Source: CALBTQ01 sp036725605 (GTDB lineage: Bacteria; Lernaellota; Lernaellaia; Lernaellales; Lernaellaceae). From it: a DNA stretch of 64,000 nt. The notes beneath the pieces were generated by a model. That model was not told the DNA's origin. It worked only from the letters and a program-made list of their open reading frames with translations, and made no database searches. The position numbers and the translations under genes are program-made. Location of the stretch: the NCBI GenBank assembly GCA_036725605.1, contig DAIMDW010000009.1, positions 1 to 64,000 on the forward strand. The letters are read 5' to 3'. Of this stretch, positions 61,971 to 64,000 are shown piece by piece (position 1 is the first letter of the stretch; every line of letters starts with the position of its first letter).

Positions 61971-62744
61971 CTACGGCTCGATGAAGGTCCAGAGAATTTC
62001 GACCTCTTTGCCGCTTTTCATCCGCGCCGTGCCGTGCAGGGTGTCGGCGTCGCGGACGGTCAGGCGATAGACGACCTCGTTGCCGCCGTACTGCAGGCGA
62101 AAGGTGAGCGCGCCGTCGCGCAATTGCAGGTCGGAAACGGTTTGGAAACGCCGGTCGGTTTGCGGACGCACGACCAGCGCGTCGTCTTCGGTCGCGATGC
62201 GATAACGATCATGCTCGCGCCGGCCGGGCCAGGATTCCTCCCACAGGCCGAGCCAGACGTCGGTATCCTCGGTCGGCGACGGGGTCGGTTCCCAGGCGAC
62301 GGGATCGGGCTTCACCGTGCCGCGCCGGCGCCATTCGCAGCGTTTCATCGCGCCGTCGGGCATCTGCACGATGCCGTGGAGCAGGTCGCCGGATTCGTCC
62401 ATCTCCAGTCGGTAATGCAGCGGGCTGTTGTCGAGGTAGAGGACGAAACCCAACGTCACGCCGTCCCACTGGAAGTCGCCGAAAACCTGCCGGTCGGTGC
62501 GCGTGAGCGGTTCGAGGTTGAGCGTGCGGCCCATGTCGGTCAGCGTGATGCGGTAACGATCCTCGCCCGGCACGCCCGGCCAGTGCTCGACCCAATCGCC
62601 GGCCCAGCGCAACACTTCCGGCGACGGCGGCGGCGCGGGCAATTCGGCCGGGACCTCGACGACCGGCGGCGCGGGGGCGGACGCACAGGCGTTCAGCCCA
62701 CAAAACGCGATGCAGGTCAGCAACCAAACGATGCGGCGGAACAT
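61971..62744 (-). CDS. Lipoprotein with two copies of the W-G-W-E-WP domain
   Basis: 257 residues. Signal MFRRIVWLLTCIAFCGLNAC, then a Pro-rich linker (VPAELPAPPPSP). Modules start RWAGDWVEHWPGVPGEDRYR and VWLGLWEESWPGRREHDRYR, and share RTDRQVFGDFQWDG / QTDRRFQTVSDLQL strands. It follows the single-domain paralogue by 10 bp, strongly suggesting one transcript. Confidence 0.8.
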   Translation of the reverse strand: MFRRIVWLLTCIAFCGLNACASAPAPPVVEVPAELPAPPPSPEVLRWAGDWVEHWPGVPGEDRYRITLTDMGRTLNLEPLTRTDRQVFGDFQWDGVTLGFVLYLDNSPLHYRLEMDESGDLLHGIVQMPDGAMKRCEWRRRGTVKPDPVAWEPTPSPTEDTDVWLGLWEESWPGRREHDRYRIATEDDALVVRPQTDRRFQTVSDLQLRDGALTFRLQYGGNEVVYRLTVRDADTLHGTARMKSGKEVEILWTFIEP

Positions 62745-62754
62745 GGCGGACGCT

Positions 62755-63141
62755 TTACTCCACGCGATACCAGTGCACGGGTTCGTCGTAATTTTCCTTA
62801 CCGCCTTTGACGCGCCCGGCCAGCACGCCCTCGTCGGCCAGCACCAGGTCGTAATAGACCGGCGAGCCGTCCAGTTCGAGGTAGAAGGTCAGACGCTTGT
62901 GCTGGAAGTACACGTCGCGCACGCGTTGCTTTTCCTGACGGGTCAGCGGCGTGATGCGCGGTCGTTCGTCGACGATCTCGATGCGGTAACGATCTTTTTC
63001 CTGTTGACCGGGCCACTCCTCTTCCCACACGCCGGCCAGCGACTTGAGGTCGCGCGCGCTGGTGGCCAGCGGGCTTTGCGTGGTCGCGCAGGCCGACAGC
63101 AGCAACAACACGGTCAACAACGCCAAAACGATTCGATGCAT
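62755..63141 (-). CDS. Single-domain lipoprotein of the W-G-W-E-WP family
   Basis: 128 residues. Signal MHRIVLALLTVLLLLSAC, then one module beginning SLAGVWEEEWPGQQEKDRYR, with LTRQEKQRVRDVYF and terminal VHWYRVE. It shows the minimal unit of the family (about 100 residues). First gene of the four-gene array; 86 bp downstream of the WD40-like gene, which may belong to the same transcript. Confidence 0.8.
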   Translation of the reverse strand: MHRIVLALLTVLLLLSACATTQSPLATSARDLKSLAGVWEEEWPGQQEKDRYRIEIVDERPRITPLTRQEKQRVRDVYFQHKRLTFYLELDGSPVYYDLVLADEGVLAGRVKGGKENYDEPVHWYRVE

Positions 63142-63227
63142 GGGCGCACGTTCTCCCTTCCTCGGCGCGGAACCCGGGCGGATTGTAACACAACGCCGCA
63201 CGGATGCTCCAGATCGACAAGACGTTT

Positions 63228-64000
63228 CTAATAATAGATCGGTACGCAGGTGCAGATTTTATCGCAGGAACAATACTGGTGCGAACCGCCGACACCGGTT
63301 GGCGTTTTCTTTTTCTTCTTGGGGGGAACATAGGTGCCGGCCACGCAATTGCACGTGCAAACGGCTCCCGGCGGCAGCGGCGAACCGCAGGGCAGGGTGT
63401 ACACGATCTCCTGACCGTATTGGTTGGTCGCGGTGAATTGCACCGCTTTTTTCTCGAATTCCGTTGCCTCACGATCGAACAAACAGGTGACGAACTCGTC
63501 CGCCTGTAAATCCCAGATGCCGATGCGTTGGTCTCGGGTGGCAACCAGATACCGATTGTCGGGAGAAAATTTCAGCGAGGTAATTTTTTTCTCGCCGACG
63601 GAAAAAACATGGCGCACTTTTCCGCTGTCGACTTCCCAGACGATAACGTTCTTGTCCCGGAAGAAGTAGGTCGCCACCAATTTGCCGTCGCTGCTGATCG
63701 AAGGCAAACTTCCTTTTATCTGGCGAATGTCTTTGTCGAGCAGCAGATCGAAGATGTGCGAAATGTCGTTCTTGCCTTGATAGGTCAACAAACGTCCATC
63801 CCGGCTCAGGGTGAAGAATCCGGTGCACACGATCGTATGCCGCAGGCGATATTCCGGGACATCCCATACTTGGATAAGATCAAACCGATCGACGGTGATC
63901 AGCCGACGGCCGTTGGCAGCGAGCAGCGCCTCATCGGCAAATTTCTTGAGTTCAATTGATTTTTTGACGGTGTAGGAAGCGACGTCCCACAAGGTCAATT
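63228..64000 (-). CDS. WD40/propeller-like protein with Cys-rich C-terminus (partial)
   Basis: The 3' part of a gene that continues beyond the right edge. About 257 residues are visible. Propeller blades are recognisable by VWD/IWD endings and serine-rich turns (LIQVWDVPEY, NVIVWEVDSGKVRHVF, KITSLKFSPDNRYLVATRDQ, IGIWDLQADE). The tail departs from the propeller: CGSPLPPGAVCTCNCVAG, TYVPPKKKKKTP and QYCSCDKICTCVPIYY, with nine Cys in two clusters, the last five in C-S-C-D-K-I-C-T-C spacing. It could bind metal or be modified. Its start and N-terminus are outside this window. Confidence 0.8.
   Translation of the reverse strand, partial: LTLWDVASYTVKKSIELKKFADEALLAANGRRLITVDRFDLIQVWDVPEYRLRHTIVCTGFFTLSRDGRLLTYQGKNDISHIFDLLLDKDIRQIKGSLPSISSDGKLVATYFFRDKNVIVWEVDSGKVRHVFSVGEKKITSLKFSPDNRYLVATRDQRIGIWDLQADEFVTCLFDREATEFEKKAVQFTATNQYGQEIVYTLPCGSPLPPGAVCTCNCVAGTYVPPKKKKKTPTGVGGSHQYCSCDKICTCVPIYY

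Overview
The window is high-GC bacterial chromosome, apparently from a Gram-negative, uncultured delta-proteobacterial or Myxococcota-like lineage. Reasons: many secreted lipoproteins in which a lipobox cysteine is followed at once by aspartate-rich pentapeptide repeats, an outer-membrane beta-barrel, a tig-clpP-clpX-lon operon, and abundant small palindromic intergenic repeats. Runs of Asp-rich lipoproteins are reminiscent of Candidatus Lernaellota/Bradymonadales-type genomes. That lineage assignment is inference; there is no rRNA or ribosomal protein gene here.

Layout. 1-2.1 kb: remnant of an adenine-specific DNA methylase, a repeat-rich spacer, and an outer-membrane protein. 2.4-5 kb: a MASE3-PAS histidine kinase and its NarL/LuxR response regulator. 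5.6-9.5 kb: two Asp-rich lipoproteins (a large repeat protein and an endonuclease/exonuclease/phosphatase-fold enzyme). 9.8-10.8 kb: ablB. 11.2-16.9 kb: tig-clpP-clpX-lon, read leftwards. 17.2-20.6 kb: two family 2 glycosyltransferases followed by a polysaccharide-type ABC exporter in one translationally coupled operon. 20.6-26.3 kb: two AT-rich, probably acquired, leftward defence-like genes (HEPN/zinc ribbon and an OLD-type nuclease) on either side of a propeller-phosphoesterase lipoprotein gene. 26.4-29 kb: HAD hydrolase, DUF89 phosphatase and small proteins. 29-35 kb: a CLCA-like metalloprotease, a duplicated tRNA-Leu locus, a Fic protein with a striking palindrome array upstream, and a membrane iron-sulfur protein. 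35.2-40.5 kb: a CrtI-like oxidoreductase, a KAP NTPase fused to a formylglycine-generating-enzyme domain, and a hypothetical protein. 40.7-47.4 kb: a Kelch protein and a peptidoglycan locus. 48-57 kb: more secreted and lipoproteins, with MsrBA. 57.5-64 kb: a candidate structured RNA, an ABC-F protein, four tandem paralogous lipoproteins and a WD40-like protein running off the right edge.

The most exciting item is the peptidoglycan locus at 42.3-47.4 kb. One 1312-residue ORF joins MurG, a forkhead-associated (FHA) domain, the lipid II flippase MurJ and C-terminal HEAT repeats, and is followed one base later by mraY. Two genes would therefore carry three consecutive steps: lipid I synthesis, lipid II synthesis and flipping. 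The FHA domain suggests control by protein phosphorylation. Other strong signals are: a 160-bp MITE-like element with 10-bp terminal inverted repeats, present in two identical copies plus a decayed one; a 1-kb HEPN gene insertion bounded by a 9-bp direct repeat; a chimeric mini-gene that joins a lipoprotein signal peptide to a 4Fe-4S motif next to a decayed tRNA-Leu copy; alternating palindromes between tRNA-Leu and fic; and a four-gene array of lipoproteins built from 1, 2, 2 and 3 copies of an unrecognised tryptophan-rich domain.
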